Shown here: in pieces, positions 52,218 to 60,899 of the stretch
Numbering within the stretch: position 1 is the first letter of the stretch
Layout of the letters: the number at the start of each line of letters is the position of its first letter
Assembly: GCA_902825215.1 (NCBI GenBank)
Contig: LR782234.1
Location: 2,976,001-3,040,000 of the forward strand
DNA length: 64,000 bases
Direction: 5' to 3'
Source of the DNA: Pseudomonas fluorescens
GTDB lineage: Bacteria > Pseudomonadota > Gammaproteobacteria > Pseudomonadales > Pseudomonadaceae
Made by a program: the position numbers and the translations under genes
Notes under the pieces: generated by a model
Seen by the model: the letters and a program-made list of their open reading frames with translations, nothing else
What the model was told of the DNA's origin: nothing
Databases searched by the model: none

Positions 52218-55124
52218 ATGTTCTCACCGGCCAATCAGCCTCATTTCAATCTGACCATCGATGGCATCGACACCGATTTCCAGGTGCTGTCCTTCACCGG
52301 TCGTGAGGCACTCAACACACCCTTTGAATTTGAACTGGAGCTGGTCAGCGAAAAGGCCTCCATCAACCTCGAGAGCGTGCTGCACAAACTCGCGTTTCTC
52401 CAGCTATCGCCGACCGGCACCGGCATCCACGGGCTGGTCTACAGCATTGCGCAAGGCGAAGCGGGCAAGCGACTGACACGCTACAAGATCTCTCTGCGTC
52501 CGCAACTCGCCTATCTGGCGCATCGGGTCAATCAGCGCATCTTCCAGCAGATGACGGTGCAACAGATCATCAGCAAGGTGCTGGAAGAGCACGGCATCCT
52601 GGCCAGCGATTACCATTTCCAGCTCAGTGCGATCTATCCCGAACGCATTTATTGCGTGCAGTACGATGAGTCCGACTTGCACTTCATTCAGCGCCTGTGT
52701 GAAGAGGAGGGGATTCACTACCACTTCCAGCACACCTCCAGCGGTCATAAGCTGACCTTCGGCGACGACCAGACGGTTTTCCCCAAGCTGGCGCCGGTGG
52801 CCTATCAGCAAGACTCCGGGTTGGTCGCCGACAAACCAGTGGTCAAGCGTTTTGGCCTGAGGTTAGCGACTCGCACCAGTCGCACCACGCGCCGCGATTA
52901 CGACTTCGTCAAACCGAAGATCGAACTGGAAAGCGACGCCAAGAGTTCCGCTCAGCCTGACCTTGAGGATTACGATTATCCCGGCCGCTTTGTCGACCGC
53001 GATCGTGGCAAGCACTTGGCCAATCGCGCATTGGAGCGCCATCGCAGCGACTATCGTCTGGCCGATGGCAGCAGCGATCAACCGATACTGGTCAGTGGTC
53101 ATTTTCTCGCCCTGACCGACCACGCCAACCCGACGTGGAATGACCTGTGGCTGCTCACCGAAATTTTCCACGAAGGCAAGCAACCGCAGGTGCTGGAAGA
53201 GTCGGTGACCAGCGACACCACCGATAACAAAGATGACTTTCATCAAGGCTATCGCAACCGCTTCACGGCTACCCCATGGGATGTTCCTTACCGTCCGCCG
53301 CTTGATCATCCGAAACCCAAAGTGCTCGGCACGCAAAGCGCTGTGGTGTGCGGCCCGGAAGGCGAAGAGATCTATTGCGACCAGTACGGCCGAGTGAAGG
53401 TGCAGTTTTTCTGGGACCGTGACGGTCAGCACGACGACATGACCAGTTGCTGGATGCGCGTAGCGTCCAGTTGGGCAGCGGAAACGTTCGGCTCGATCAA
53501 TATTCCGCGGGTCGGCATGGAAGTGTTGATCACCTTTCTTGAAGGTGACCCAGACCAGCCGCTGATCACCGGTTGCCTGTACCACGGCGCCAATCTGCCG
53601 CCTTACAAGCTGCCTGATTTCAAGACGCTTGCTACGGTCAAGAGCAAGGAATACAAGGGCAGTCGTGCCAACGAATTGCGCATCGACGACACCACCAGCG
53701 AGATCAGTATCGCGCTGCGCAGTGACCACGGTGCGAGTGCGATCAACCTCGGTTATCTGACCCATCCTCGCCCTAGCGGTGGACAGCCGCGCGGCGAAGG
53801 TTTTGAGCTGCGCACCGACCGTCATGGTGCTGTGCGTGCCGGTGCCGGTCTGCTGATCACCACTGAGCCTCGTCCGAACGAATCCAAGCACCACAAGGAT
53901 CTTCCGGAGACTGCCGAACGTCTTGCCACGGCCAGCGACCAACAGGATGGCTTCGCCGTGCAGGCCAAAGAGCTCCAGGCACAAGAGGCCGGCGATCAGG
54001 ACGATGTGGCCAAGGCGCTGCATGCCCAACATCAAGGCGTGCTCGGTTCAGGACCGGCGAACCTCACGGCGAACGAATTTCCCGAATTCACCGAGCCGCA
54101 TCTGGTGCTCGCCAGTCCGGCCGGCATCGCCTTAACCACGCCGCGTTCCAGCCACATCGCTACCGGCGAACACCTGGCATTGAGCAGTACCGGGCACACC
54201 AGTCTGTCGATCGGCAAGCGTCTGCTGGCCAGTGCCAGCCGCGGCATGCGTCTGTTCGTGCAGAGCATGGGGTGGCGCCTGGTCGCAGCGTCCGGCGACA
54301 TCGACGTGCGCGCGCTCAAGGACAGCATCAACCTGCTGGCCAAGCTCAACATCACCGCCAATGCCGACCGCATCACCATCACCGCGAAAACCGAACTGGT
54401 GATTCAGGGCGGGGGGAGCGCGACGACATACAACGCCGGCGGCATCACCCACGCCACCAGCGGCCCGTACACCGCGCACGCGGCGAACTTCGCATACACC
54501 GGGGCGAAAAGTCTCGCCGGGGTATTCCCGGAACCGCCGAAACCTGGCAAGGGCAATCTTGAGTTGTTCAACCAGTACGCCGGACGCCAAGGCATCAAGG
54601 AAGGTGATTACGAAGTCATCGATGCGTTGGGCAAAAGCATCAAGGGCAAACTTGACGGCAAGGGCTTTGCCAGCGTTTCTGGTGCTGCACCGGGACCGGC
54701 GCGCGTGCTGTTCGGCAAGGATCCGGCCGATACCTGGAGCGAAGGCAGCTATATCGGCAAACCGGAGTGGCCATTGAGTCCGCCGGGGGCGGACGAAGCT
54801 CCAAGCCAGGTGCAAGCAATGGTTGCTCAAGTGCTGCCGAGCAAAAGTTGGGATGTATTGGAAAAGGGCAAGGACATGGCTCAAACAGGGATGAGCGCTG
54901 TTCAGACGGCACAAGGTGCGATGCAAACAGCGCAACAGGTCAAAGGCGCCGTGCAGGGCGGTGTGGCTGGCTTGCCGAAGCTTGTAAGTGCAGCGACACC
55001 GAGCGCATCGAGCATCCTTGGCGCAGCAAGCAAGGCGGGCAAGCTGCCTAGCCTTCCGGCTCCGTCCTTGCCCAAACCATCGCTTAAGACACCTGACCTG
55101 TTGACTGGGGAGGTGTTCTCATGA
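52218..55124 (+). CDS. vgrG: Type VI secretion spike protein VgrG
   Basis: The start at 52218 (MFSPANQPHFNLTIDGIDTD) gives 968 residues. It has the gp27-like domain (to about 370; TGREALNTPFEFELELVS, SDLHFIQRLCEEEGIHYHFQ), the gp5 OB-fold (about 400-480; YCDQYGRVKVQFFWDRDG, WAAETFGSINIPRVGMEVLI), a DUF2345-type beta region (about 615-770; LVLASPAGIALTTPRS, KLNITANADRITITAK), and a C-terminal extension (about 800-968) with Ala/Gly and Pro-rich linkers. The extension probably docks the Rhs cargo encoded next. Its stop overlaps the rhs start by four bases (ATGA), tying spike and effector together. Confidence 0.96.
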   Translation: MFSPANQPHFNLTIDGIDTDFQVLSFTGREALNTPFEFELELVSEKASINLESVLHKLAFLQLSPTGTGIHGLVYSIAQGEAGKRLTRYKISLRPQLAYLAHRVNQRIFQQMTVQQIISKVLEEHGILASDYHFQLSAIYPERIYCVQYDESDLHFIQRLCEEEGIHYHFQHTSSGHKLTFGDDQTVFPKLAPVAYQQDSGLVADKPVVKRFGLRLATRTSRTTRRDYDFVKPKIELESDAKSSAQPDLEDYDYPGRFVDRDRGKHLANRALERHRSDYRLADGSSDQPILVSGHFLALTDHANPTWNDLWLLTEIFHEGKQPQVLEESVTSDTTDNKDDFHQGYRNRFTATPWDVPYRPPLDHPKPKVLGTQSAVVCGPEGEEIYCDQYGRVKVQFFWDRDGQHDDMTSCWMRVASSWAAETFGSINIPRVGMEVLITFLEGDPDQPLITGCLYHGANLPPYKLPDFKTLATVKSKEYKGSRANELRIDDTTSEISIALRSDHGASAINLGYLTHPRPSGGQPRGEGFELRTDRHGAVRAGAGLLITTEPRPNESKHHKDLPETAERLATASDQQDGFAVQAKELQAQEAGDQDDVAKALHAQHQGVLGSGPANLTANEFPEFTEPHLVLASPAGIALTTPRSSHIATGEHLALSSTGHTSLSIGKRLLASASRGMRLFVQSMGWRLVAASGDIDVRALKDSINLLAKLNITANADRITITAKTELVIQGGGSATTYNAGGITHATSGPYTAHAANFAYTGAKSLAGVFPEPPKPGKGNLELFNQYAGRQGIKEGDYEVIDALGKSIKGKLDGKGFASVSGAAPGPARVLFGKDPADTWSEGSYIGKPEWPLSPPGADEAPSQVQAMVAQVLPSKSWDVLEKGKDMAQTGMSAVQTAQGAMQTAQQVKGAVQGGVAGLPKLVSAATPSASSILGAASKAGKLPSLPAPSLPKPSLKTPDLLTGEVFS

Positions 55125-58100
55125 CTGAAGCCGCCGTTGTTAAAAAGCGCGAGCCGCAGGTAGCGGTCGTTCCGCTCAATACGCTGGATGTACAGGACGT
55201 AGGTCGTGGTGCTGCTCGGTTTGATGCCTGGTTGCGATCCATCAGCGGCGACGTGGTCACGCTGGATCGAATCAAAGGTGTCGCCGGGTCGCTGCCAGTG
55301 GTTGGCAACATCATGGCGCTGGTTGACGCGCTTGGTGACATCGTCACGCTTTCCAAAAGCAAGCAGCGGGAATTGCTCGATTGGGTGAGCCTGGGAATTA
55401 ACCTGATCGGCGTTTTGCCTGCACCTCCGACAATGGCCGCGGCGCGCATGAGTTTGCGTCCTACCCTGTTTTTGGTGCGTCAGGAACTGCGTAACAGCGC
55501 CAAGATGTTATTGGGCGACTCAATGATTGAGGTGCTGGTCGGGCATTTGAACGCAACCATCGTCGGCACGATCGATGACTTTGTAAAACAGGCGCAGGGC
55601 AAACTGTCCGGCATTCTTGCCGATGCCGGGAACCTGGGGGCAAGTGCGGTAAGCGAAATTGCGAAAGGGCTTGAAGCCGTCGTTAACGGCAAGCTCGACG
55701 CGAAAGGCGATGCGCGTGCAGCGGGTCAGAAAATTACTGCTGCCGGTAATCAATTGCTGAGTGATCCCAAGGCAGCAATCAGCAATATCTTCGGCGCCGC
55801 CTTCAGTGCTTACAAAGCTGTCGGCAAAGGCGTTGCCAACAGCGCCGCCAATAACCTTCTGCCCGACCAAGCAAAAAAACTGGTGATGACGCACACCGGT
55901 ACCTTGAGAGCGATGGGTCCGGAAATCAAAACGCAATTGAGCAAGTTAGGTGATCCGGGGACGCGTCACTCGATCGGTTGGCTGCTGCAAATGCTCAGCG
56001 GTGCAGTAGTGACCTGGCGTAAGCGTCGAGGCCATGGACAGAGTGCTAGCGTTAAACCCAATGCCACCAGTAAGGCGCAGAACAAGGCGGGTGAGGGGCG
56101 ACTCGAAGCCAGCAGCCGTCAGGCTCCTGCGAATGCCAACGCCAATGGCCAGAAAAATGGTGCATGTGCGGGTACTTGCAACAGTATCAGCTTCGCGTTG
56201 GGATCTGAGTCCCTAAGCCATACCGATTTCAACCTTCCAGGCCCATTTCCGATTGAATGGGTGCGCACCTATAGCTCCCGGTTTGATGCTTTTGACGAGG
56301 GTGAATTAGGTGCTCGGTGGGTGACTGAGTTCACCACACGATTCGACTGCAAGGGCGATGGTCTGGTTTTTTTTGGCGCTGACGGTCGCAGCATTGATTT
56401 TCCTCTGCCGAAGGTAGGCCTATTCCACTATGACGCCGTTGAAAATCTTACGCTGGTTCGCTCCGGTGAGGATCAACTGCTCGTTTGTTTCGGTTTTGAG
56501 CGCAAAGAAACCTATGTCCGTCGTGGTCGTACCTATTGGCTGACGGACGTCAAAATGCGCAGTGGTGCGGGGCTTATGCTGCACTATGAGCATCGGCACG
56601 GGGATGCCCTCGTACTATCTGACCTGATCACCTATCAAGGGGATATCACGCAGGTCCACTTGCACGTCGGAACGCTGATAGACGATCAAGGACGGTTGAC
56701 CGGTCTTTGGGAGATCCGTGACGGTGCACCTGTACGGCAATTGTGTCATTACCAATACGACATCCATGGCGACTTGATCCAGGCACAGGATGAAAACGGT
56801 GCCGCCTGGAGTTATCAATATCAGCACCACCTCCTGACGCGCTACACCGATCGTACCGGCCGTGGTTTGAATCTGGAATGGGATGGCCATACGTCGCATG
56901 CGAGAGCCGTACGCGAGTGGGCTGACGACGGCAGTTTCGATACGCGTCTTGAGTGGGACGAAAACATCCGTCTGACTTATGTCACCGATGCCCATGGCAA
57001 CGAGACTTGGCATTACTACGACATCAAGGGATATACCTACCGGATTCGGTATGCCGACGAACGCTCCGAGTGGTTCTTTCGTGATGATGCGAAGAATGTG
57101 ATTCGTCACGTCCATACAGATGGCACCAGTGATCGTTACAGCTACGACGAGCGCGGTAATCTGCTCGAGCACATCAGTCCGGACGGTAGTGTCGCTCACT
57201 ACGCTTACGATGATCTCAACCAATTGATCAAGGTAAGTGATGCAGAGGGCGGTCAATGGCTGCGTGCTTACGATGATGCCGGCAATCTGGTGGAGTCCGT
57301 CGATCCGCTTGGGAACAAGACGGAGTACGCGTACGACAAAGCAGGTCAGCTGATTGCTATCAAGGATGCAATCGGCAATGAAAAAGAGCTTGAGTACAAC
57401 GCTGCTGGCCAGCTTCTGAAATATACCGATTGCTCAGGCAAGACCAGCGAGTGGGAATACGACGATCGCGGTCAAATGATCTGTTTTACCGATGCCGCGG
57501 GTCAAAATACCGAATACCAATACAAAGGCGGACATATCGCCTTAATAACGCATCCAGATAAAACCGAAGAACGATTCGAACGTGATGCTGAAGGGCGACT
57601 GCTCGCCCATGTAGACGGCTTAGATCGATGCACCACGTGGAGCTATAACGCGGCGGGCTTGGTTGCCGAGCGAGTAGATGCTTGCGAGCAAACGCTCCGA
57701 TACCGTTGGGATCGGCTGGGTCGCCTGGTCGCACTCGAAAACGAAAACGAGCAGCGCACCCAGTTTCACTACGATCCCGTCGGAAGGCTGATTGAAGAAA
57801 AAGGTTTTGATGGTCTTGCTACCCGCTATCAATACGACTCTGAGAGTGGGCGCTTAGCGAGAGCCATCACTGGTGAGCGCATCATTTCGATGTCCTTTGA
57901 CCCAATGGGGCGATTGATTGAACGCCACGCAAGCGTGGGTAACACGACTCAAAGTGAATCCTTTGCCTATGACGGTAATGGAAACATGGTTTTGGCCGGA
58001 AACGATCAAAGCCGGTTGCTGTGGTTCTATGACTCGGCCGGTAATCTGATCAGAGAGCATCAGCATTATCAGGATTTGGAAAAGCCGATCGTCGCAATTT

Positions 58101-59806
58101 GGAGGCATGAGTACGATGCCCTCAATGAGTGTGTCGCCACAACTCGTCCTGATGGCCATCGGGTGAGTTGGTTGACGTACGGCAGTGGGCATTTACTCGC
58201 ATTGAAGCTGGATGATCACGAGCTGGTCGGCTACGAGCGAGATGATTTGCATCGCGAGGTGGCTCGTCATCAAGGAAATCGTCTCCGGCAGACGCAAAAG
58301 TGGGACCCGGCAGGGCGGCTGCAAGAGCAGTTGCTCGGGCGAAGTGATGACAACGCCACGTTGCTGAAGCGCGAGTATAAATATGATGCGGTCGGTCAGT
58401 TGGCCGAGCTCAACGATACTCGTCGCGGACTGCTGTCGTACCGTTATGATCCGGTCGGGCGATTGATCGGTGCAGCGAGCCGCCTCGGTGTCGAAAGCTT
58501 CGCTTTCGATCCTGCCAGTAACCTTCTGGACGAGAAGGTGGCAGAAGTACGCCGGCCTTTGGATCTGGCCCCATCACGTAGCCGGTTGGTCGACAACCTA
58601 TTACGGGAATACGTCGGGACTCATTACGAGTACGACGATCGTGGGAATCAAACGTTGCGTTGGCACAATGGCCAACGCAGTCGTATGCAATGGGACCTGT
58701 TTGACAGGTTGGTGCACTTTGAGGATGACCGTCTCTCGGTCAAGTATGGCTACGATGCGTTAGGGCGCCGGCTGTATAAGCACTCAACGGCTCACTATAC
58801 GAATCGTCCAGAGGCGGGTTCTCACTGGAATAAGAATGAGCAGGCGCGCATTCAGCGCTTGCTTGGCTGTGGCCTGACCTTGTACGGATGGGACGGAGAC
58901 AACCTTTCCTGGGAAAGCAGTCCTGCCCCTGAGGATGGCGGCACCGGTCGGACTGTCCATTACGTCTATGAGCCTGGAACCTTTGTACCGGTGGCTCAAG
59001 CGCTCAGGCATTCCACGATTGATCTGTTAAGTCAGCCTCAATACGCTGACGGCGACAGTCTTGATGATGATCCGCTATGGAGTCACGTTCCGAAAGCGCT
59101 GCCTTTTGATGCGTTGGCTTGGTATCAGTGTGACCATTTAGGCACACCATTGGAGCTCACCGACCAGAATGGTGACGTCGCCTGGAGCGCTCAATACAAG
59201 GCGTGGGGGCAGGCGAAGGAGGAGAGATCAGCTTCAGCAGTACGCCAAGGGCTTGCCAACCCAATTCGTTTCCAAGGCCAATACCATGATCACGAAACAG
59301 GCTTGCATTACAACCGATACAGATATTACGACCCCCACGTAGGTCGCTTCATCTCAAAGGACCCGATCGGTCTACTGGGTGGCATAAACCTTCATCAATA
59401 CGCACCTAATCCAACCCAGTGGGTGGACCCATTAGGGCTCGTCAAAAAACCTCCGTCCAAGCGTGCGCTAAAGGACGGTGCTGGAGCCTCCGCTAAGGAT
59501 ATCGCTGCGAGCAAAGTCGGCGGAGGTAGTCGGAAAGGACAAGCGGCATGCCGCAAAAAACTTATCGCTAAAAGTAAGCCGGTGGGCGTGTACAAGTGCT
59601 GGCGATGTGGCCATACCTCTACCAACCCGGATGATATGCACCTGGGGCACAAAAATGTGGCCACTTCAAACGGCGGCAACCTTGCGGATGTCAACGTGGA
59701 TCTTGAGGGCGCATCGTGTAACCTGAGTGCGGGAAATAGCGGTTACGTGAAAGAAGGAATGTCCTGTGTCGAACGTGGAAGTTGTGGAGCGCCGTATGGA
59801 CGATAA
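55121..59806 (+). CDS. rhs: Rhs-family T6SS effector with HNH-like nuclease tip
   Basis: The 1561-residue protein has an N-terminal region (1-330) with hydrophobic stretches near LPVVGNIMALVDALGDIV and VSLGINLIGVLPAPPTM and no PAAR domain, a long YD-repeat shell, and a core end RYYDPHVGRFISKDPIG followed by the cleavage motif WVDPLGL near residue 1440. The last 121 residues are the toxin: a zinc-ribbon CWRCGH (C1493, C1496), DMHLGHKN (H1507, H1510), NGGNLADVN and GASCNLSAGN (C1533), which resembles an HNH-type nuclease core. So DNA cleavage in target cells is likely. The following gene probably encodes immunity. Confidence 0.93.
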   Translation: MTEAAVVKKREPQVAVVPLNTLDVQDVGRGAARFDAWLRSISGDVVTLDRIKGVAGSLPVVGNIMALVDALGDIVTLSKSKQRELLDWVSLGINLIGVLPAPPTMAAARMSLRPTLFLVRQELRNSAKMLLGDSMIEVLVGHLNATIVGTIDDFVKQAQGKLSGILADAGNLGASAVSEIAKGLEAVVNGKLDAKGDARAAGQKITAAGNQLLSDPKAAISNIFGAAFSAYKAVGKGVANSAANNLLPDQAKKLVMTHTGTLRAMGPEIKTQLSKLGDPGTRHSIGWLLQMLSGAVVTWRKRRGHGQSASVKPNATSKAQNKAGEGRLEASSRQAPANANANGQKNGACAGTCNSISFALGSESLSHTDFNLPGPFPIEWVRTYSSRFDAFDEGELGARWVTEFTTRFDCKGDGLVFFGADGRSIDFPLPKVGLFHYDAVENLTLVRSGEDQLLVCFGFERKETYVRRGRTYWLTDVKMRSGAGLMLHYEHRHGDALVLSDLITYQGDITQVHLHVGTLIDDQGRLTGLWEIRDGAPVRQLCHYQYDIHGDLIQAQDENGAAWSYQYQHHLLTRYTDRTGRGLNLEWDGHTSHARAVREWADDGSFDTRLEWDENIRLTYVTDAHGNETWHYYDIKGYTYRIRYADERSEWFFRDDAKNVIRHVHTDGTSDRYSYDERGNLLEHISPDGSVAHYAYDDLNQLIKVSDAEGGQWLRAYDDAGNLVESVDPLGNKTEYAYDKAGQLIAIKDAIGNEKELEYNAAGQLLKYTDCSGKTSEWEYDDRGQMICFTDAAGQNTEYQYKGGHIALITHPDKTEERFERDAEGRLLAHVDGLDRCTTWSYNAAGLVAERVDACEQTLRYRWDRLGRLVALENENEQRTQFHYDPVGRLIEEKGFDGLATRYQYDSESGRLARAITGERIISMSFDPMGRLIERHASVGNTTQSESFAYDGNGNMVLAGNDQSRLLWFYDSAGNLIREHQHYQDLEKPIVAIWRHEYDALNECVATTRPDGHRVSWLTYGSGHLLALKLDDHELVGYERDDLHREVARHQGNRLRQTQKWDPAGRLQEQLLGRSDDNATLLKREYKYDAVGQLAELNDTRRGLLSYRYDPVGRLIGAASRLGVESFAFDPASNLLDEKVAEVRRPLDLAPSRSRLVDNLLREYVGTHYEYDDRGNQTLRWHNGQRSRMQWDLFDRLVHFEDDRLSVKYGYDALGRRLYKHSTAHYTNRPEAGSHWNKNEQARIQRLLGCGLTLYGWDGDNLSWESSPAPEDGGTGRTVHYVYEPGTFVPVAQALRHSTIDLLSQPQYADGDSLDDDPLWSHVPKALPFDALAWYQCDHLGTPLELTDQNGDVAWSAQYKAWGQAKEERSASAVRQGLANPIRFQGQYHDHETGLHYNRYRYYDPHVGRFISKDPIGLLGGINLHQYAPNPTQWVDPLGLVKKPPSKRALKDGAGASAKDIAASKVGGGSRKGQAACRKKLIAKSKPVGVYKCWRCGHTSTNPDDMHLGHKNVATSNGGNLADVNVDLEGASCNLSAGNSGYVKEGMSCVERGSCGAPYGR

Positions 59807-60278
59807 AGAAGTGCCTGTGCTGATTCAGGTGTTTGTATCAGATGACGATGGCCCTGTATTCGAGGAACTTCCTGCTGTTGCGATGGGGCAGGATACCTAT
59901 GAGCTGCTGTCTTCACCTGGTCTTGCGTTGAACTTGGCTCGAGGTGATGTCATCTCGATAAAAAACAAAAACGCTCATGCTGAAGTCCTCAAGCGCGGAG
60001 GGAATTTTTGTATTCATATCTACGCCGATTTCATTCCCGAGGACGTCATTGCGCAGCTCGAAACTGATGTCGGCAATGAGCTGGGTGGAACGCTTGATGG
60101 CGTTTTCGAAGGCAATCTGTCATTGGCGGTGCCGTCGAGCAACGGGATGGACAGCATTAATGAGTTTTTTGATCGCTTCCGCGAGAAAACCGGACTCGAA
60201 TGGTATTACGCCAATGTTTACAAGAACATTGATGATGAAGAAGATGAAACGCTGCTGAATTGGTGGCTGCAGAGCTGA
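59796..60278 (+). CDS. Putative immunity protein to the Rhs nuclease (DUF4265-like)
   Basis: The ATG at 59796 has GGAG six bases before it; a GTG at 59766 would add ten residues, so the start is uncertain. The 160-residue acidic protein (MDDKEVPVLIQVFVSDDDGP, MGQDTYELLSSPGLALNLARGDVI, then VLKRGGNFCIHIYADF and NWWLQS) has no signal peptide and resembles DUF4265-type proteins, some of which sit beside polymorphic toxins. It overlaps the rhs toxin end by 11 bases, and such tip-overlapping small genes are usually the cognate immunity genes. Acidic nature fits binding a basic nuclease. Confidence 0.75.
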   Translation: MDDKEVPVLIQVFVSDDDGPVFEELPAVAMGQDTYELLSSPGLALNLARGDVISIKNKNAHAEVLKRGGNFCIHIYADFIPEDVIAQLETDVGNELGGTLDGVFEGNLSLAVPSSNGMDSINEFFDRFREKTGLEWYYANVYKNIDDEEDETLLNWWLQS

Positions 60279-60310
60279 CTGACTCGACGCGAGCGATGCG
60301 GTGAAGGCGA

Positions 60311-60336
60311 TCGAAGCTTGGCTGACCAAGCTTCGA
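60311..60336. other. Perfect hairpin after the immunity gene
   Basis: TCGAAGCTTGG and CCAAGCTTCGA form an 11-bp perfect stem with a four-base loop, 33 bp after the stop codon. No T-run follows, so it may stabilise the transcript end rather than terminate. Confidence 0.5.
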
Positions 60337-60512
60337 CAAACACAAAGTGTAGGCCAAATCTGCGAAGCGAAGTGTGAGCACGAGGGCGCGTGACAGATCG
60401 GCAGTGATCACATCGCGCTGTATCGGCCAGCCGAAATATGAATGGGCGCGACCCTGTTTCCAACGCTTGACGGGCCGATACGTAACCTGGATTGAGTCAA
60501 AGGAGTGACACC

Positions 60513-60776
60513 ATGAAAGATGTAATCCGCTTGGGCGACTCCACCACGCACGGTGGCAAGGTGCTCGAAGCCTTTTCTCGAACCGATCTCAACGGCAAGC
60601 CCATTGCCGGTGTCGGCCACAAGGTCAGTTGCCCGCTCTGCAAAGGGGTTTTCCCGATTGCTGAGGGCAGCAGCACCTACACCGTTGATGGCACGCCCAT
60701 CGCTCTGGACGGTATGAAAACTGCCTGTGGGGCCGCGCTCATTGCGAGCGGTCCTAAAGGCGCAGTGATCAGCTGA
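60513..60776 (+). CDS. Free-standing PAAR-domain spike-tip protein
   Basis: The 87-residue protein (ATG at 60513 after AAGGAG) reads MKDVIRLGDSTTHGGKVLEA, then GVGHKVSCPLCKGVFPIAEG and MKTACGAALIASG, matching the PAAR fold with its conserved His and Cys metal ligands. PAAR proteins cap the VgrG trimer with a metal-bound needle tip and can carry or recruit effectors. Here it is between two rhs genes, each lacking an internal PAAR domain, so it may serve one or both, probably the second Rhs encoded 123 bp downstream. Confidence 0.93.
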   Translation: MKDVIRLGDSTTHGGKVLEAFSRTDLNGKPIAGVGHKVSCPLCKGVFPIAEGSSTYTVDGTPIALDGMKTACGAALIASGPKGAVIS

Positions 60777-60899
60777 TCGACCTGACGACATCCTGGTTTC
60801 ATTGCTAGCGAGCGGCGACGTGCAGTCGAAATTTCTCAATGGCGATGAGCCTCATCACATCCCTGAATTCCCGAGCCTGCTGGCTGGTAAGACGCTTCC

